Assembly: GCA_019802505.1 (NCBI GenBank)
Contig: JAFMOC010000093.1
Coordinates: 186,001-250,000 of the forward strand
DNA from: Corydoras sp. C115
Taxonomy: Eukaryota > Chordata > Actinopteri > Siluriformes > Callichthyidae
DNA: 64,000 nucleotides
Direction of reading: 5' to 3'
Position numbers and translations under genes: made by a program
Shown: piece after piece, positions 61,596 to 64,000 of the stretch
Position numbering within the stretch: the first letter of the stretch is position 1
How the letters are laid out: every line of letters begins with the position of its first letter
The notes under the pieces: model-generated
Databases searched by the model: none
Told to the model about the DNA's origin: nothing
The model's input: the letters and a program-made list of their open reading frames with translations, nothing else

Positions 61596-62015
61596 GGCAC
61601 CCTCTCAGTAATGCTTGCTTAAGGTGGGGCAGAGTGGAGAATGTATTTCCAATGGATTGGAAGATTGGACTCAATTCTAATAACAAGGAAAGAATAGAAA
61701 AAATAACAAATTTTGGAAATATCAAAAGACATTTTGGACAAATGTCTTAATTTCAGCCCTTAAGACAATCTTATTCCCCAAGTCACAATATGGCAATTAA
61801 AACCAAAAGGAATTTGCAACCCTATGGTTCACCTCTTGACAATAGCATTTTCCCTGACAGCCTGCCATAATTACAAAGCAGTCAACACCTGTATTTGGGC
61901 ATTTAGTCCTTGCTCCCATGCTCCAACATGGTATTCCATAAACAACAATGACAGCTTAATGCTGCCACATGGGATACATCTGTAGTGCCCGATTACAGTA
62001 TAGTACAGGCCAGGG

Positions 62016-62021
62016 TTTATA
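62016..62021 (-). promoter_or_regulatory. Candidate TATA box upstream of tnc
   Basis: TATAAA on the minus strand, in the context GAGTATAAACCC, lies about 420 bp upstream of the tnc start codon. If used, transcription would begin near 61990, and either a long 5' UTR or a short 5' intron would follow; a possible acceptor, ccttaag, lies just upstream of the ATG. Other tenascin-C genes have a TATA promoter and a non-coding first exon that can be far away, so this is only a candidate. Confidence 0.25.
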
Positions 62022-62429
62022 CTCTTCTAATTAATCTTTGGTTTGTTCTTGAAATTGTTTAATATGATTTCTGATGCAAATGTAATGCATTTTTTTTTAA
62101 CAATAAAAGAGACACATCTTCAAAAAAAAATTATAAAGAAAAAATACATAATATTTATTTATAAATGGAAAAATGTACAATATAGGCACATAATAAAGAC
62201 TTGTGACCATCATACCTTTAACATGGTTCCAAGTGTATTGCAGTCAAGGTTTTCAGTAGTTTCTGTATAAATGTTTTACTTTATTACACATTATAAAATA
62301 GAAAGGGGTTTCCTTACACTGTGAAATTAGAATATAATATATAATATACATATGATTTAGAATTTAGTGTACATGAATTTTGTGGAAATCCTAAACCTAA
62401 TCATGCACCATCATGACTGTGCACACGGA

Positions 62430-62660
62430 AAGCCACGGTGGGAGTTTGGTGTGGAACAACTCGACTGACCCACACAGAACTAGACTTCAACCTCATCAAC
62501 AACCTTTGGGATGAATTAGAATCAAGGTTCTGAGCCAGGTCATTTTTGTCCAACATCAGAGTCTGACAATTACTTGAAAAGTGGGCAAGAATTTTGACAG
62601 ACATGTTTTAAATCTTGTAATTTTGAAGAAAGCCTTTTGAGTGTAGGCTGTTATAACTGT
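62430..62660 (+). repeat. Probable dispersed-repeat remnant upstream of tnc
   Basis: Contains TTCAACCTCATCAACAACCT and TTGGGATGAATTAGAATC, a string I recognise from dispersed fish DNA-transposon families. No ends can be defined. Confidence 0.4.
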
Positions 62661-63575
62661 AAAGTTTTTTTGGGCAAGATATCATGAAAACATCAGTGTG
62701 TTGTTGTCTTACTGTTTGCTTTTTAGCATTTCATTAAAGTACAGCGAAACAGGAAGAGGTCATTTTAGCTTAACCTCTTTCTGTGACAGGTCATCGTACA
62801 TGGTCTACTGATATACTGTGGTCTACAACAAAGTGCTAAAAGAAGGTGGTCCCCGGTCATTTGCTTTAAAATGAGAGCAGTGAGGAAAAATCTGTCTTGA
62901 CATGTGATTAGCAGGAAGTAGGCGGATCCCCCAGCTGCAACACCCATCCTTGATTAGACAGAGAAGCCTGAGTGCCCCTGTGATGGAGTGTTAAGGCATC
63001 CTGCTGATGATCTGAGCCCTCAAGGGTGTTATGGATGACCCTTACCCCCTCAGATCCACCTTACAGTCCACACAGGGATTAAATCAACATAATAGCCAGA
63101 AAATTGCTGTAAGTCTCTACTAGGGTTTTAGTTCTGGGTGGATAGCTGGCTTTGTGGCTTGGATCATGGCTCGTTGCCACTAAAACTTGAATTAATAAAA
63201 AGCCCCCTGGCTTTTAGTTCTCCCTCTGGCAAAGGAGAACCTGTACTGACACATGAATACCATGAATACCAGAAGTAAGATGGTAGGGGAAAAATCCGTT
63301 AAAAAAAGAAACAAAAAAGCATTCAATCATCAACTGTCAATCTTTGTTTTCCACATAATATGATAATGAGTAAGTTACCAATAGCCAAATGCGCACACTG
63401 GTTCTTTTTCAACACACTGGCTCTTTCTTGGGTTTCTAGTGAGCTTAAAATTTGGGTCCAGTTTATTTAGGGTTTGTAATGATATGTATTTTGGCAGAGG
63501 TGATATAAGTTGTTCATACAGTAAATGACATCATGTACTTTTTCCAAACTGTTCTCATAAAGTTGGGAGCAAACA

Positions 63576-63930
63576 TTCATTCATTCATTATCTTCCGCTT
63601 TATCCTCTATTAGGGTCGCAGTGGGGTTCCCCATGCCCATCCAGGGGAGAACGTCTCGGGCGCTGGGCAGATACACCCAGGACAGGGTGCCAATCTATCG
63701 CTGGGCACACTCACTCACTCACTCACGCATACACACTATATATGAGGCAATTTGGAGATCTCAATTGACTTGATCCATGTTTTTGGACTGTGGGAGGAAA
63801 CCGGAGAACCCGGAGGAAACCCACGCGGACACGGGGAGAACATGGAAACTCCACCCAGATGAGGATTCGAACTGGGAATCCCTAGTGCTGAGAGGCGAAC
63901 ATGCTAAACCACTAAGCCACCGTGCCGCCC
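63576..63930 (-). repeat. Full-length SINE upstream of tnc
   Basis: Flanked by a perfect 12-bp duplication TGGGAGCAAACA (63564-63575 and 63931-63942). It has an intact tail and B box, with one substitution next to the B box. Confidence 0.93.
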
Positions 63931-64000
63931 TGGGAGCAAACAATTATTCAAAATTCTTAACTATGCGTTTGTTTTTATTCACCAGCGGCAATGAGACTAA

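Overview
The window looks like chromosomal DNA from a teleost fish, most likely an otophysan such as a catfish or a relative. It has intron-rich vertebrate genes with GT-AG junctions, an AT-rich background, long (TA)n microsatellites and fish-type dispersed repeats. The dominant repeat is a tRNA-headed SINE of about 350 bp, present in more than a dozen copies, many with intact target-site duplications. The species call is inference from repeat style.

Three protein-coding genes are supported, all on the minus strand. (1) A compact 328-residue TESK/LIMK-family protein kinase, coding 13396-27578, nine coding exons, with a probable non-coding first exon near 28500-28650. (2) An intronless 319-residue GT31 beta-1,3-galactosyltransferase-like enzyme at 31967-32926. 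(3) A complete tenascin-C gene (tnc), coding 35801-61595. It can be joined into 22 in-frame coding exons totalling 5619 nt (1872 residues): signal peptide and coiled-coil assembly region, a half EGF plus 18 full EGF-like repeats in one exon, ten fibronectin type III (FNIII) domains, and a C-terminal fibrinogen-like globe.

Layout: 1-13.4 kb has no supported gene and holds SINEs, a 148-bp direct duplication and a near-perfect hairpin. 13.4-28.7 kb is the kinase gene, with four SINEs or repeat tails, two minisatellites and (TA)n tracts in its introns. 28.7-31.9 kb is intergenic. 32-33 kb is the glycosyltransferase. 33.0-34.1 kb carries a minisatellite and an unusual chimeric SINE insertion. 34.6-61.6 kb is tnc with its probable 3' UTR. 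61.6-64 kb is tnc upstream DNA.

The three genes do not form an obvious pathway. Tenascin-C is a secreted matrix protein, the glycosyltransferase should act in the Golgi, and the kinase is predicted to be intracellular. The points most worth a second look are the enlarged tnc EGF array built on a 186-bp two-EGF unit, the change of the FNIII-3 RGD motif to RGE, the chimeric SINE at 33463-34011 that carries a copy of nearby DNA inside one pair of target-site duplications, and candidate intronic regulatory elements in tnc.
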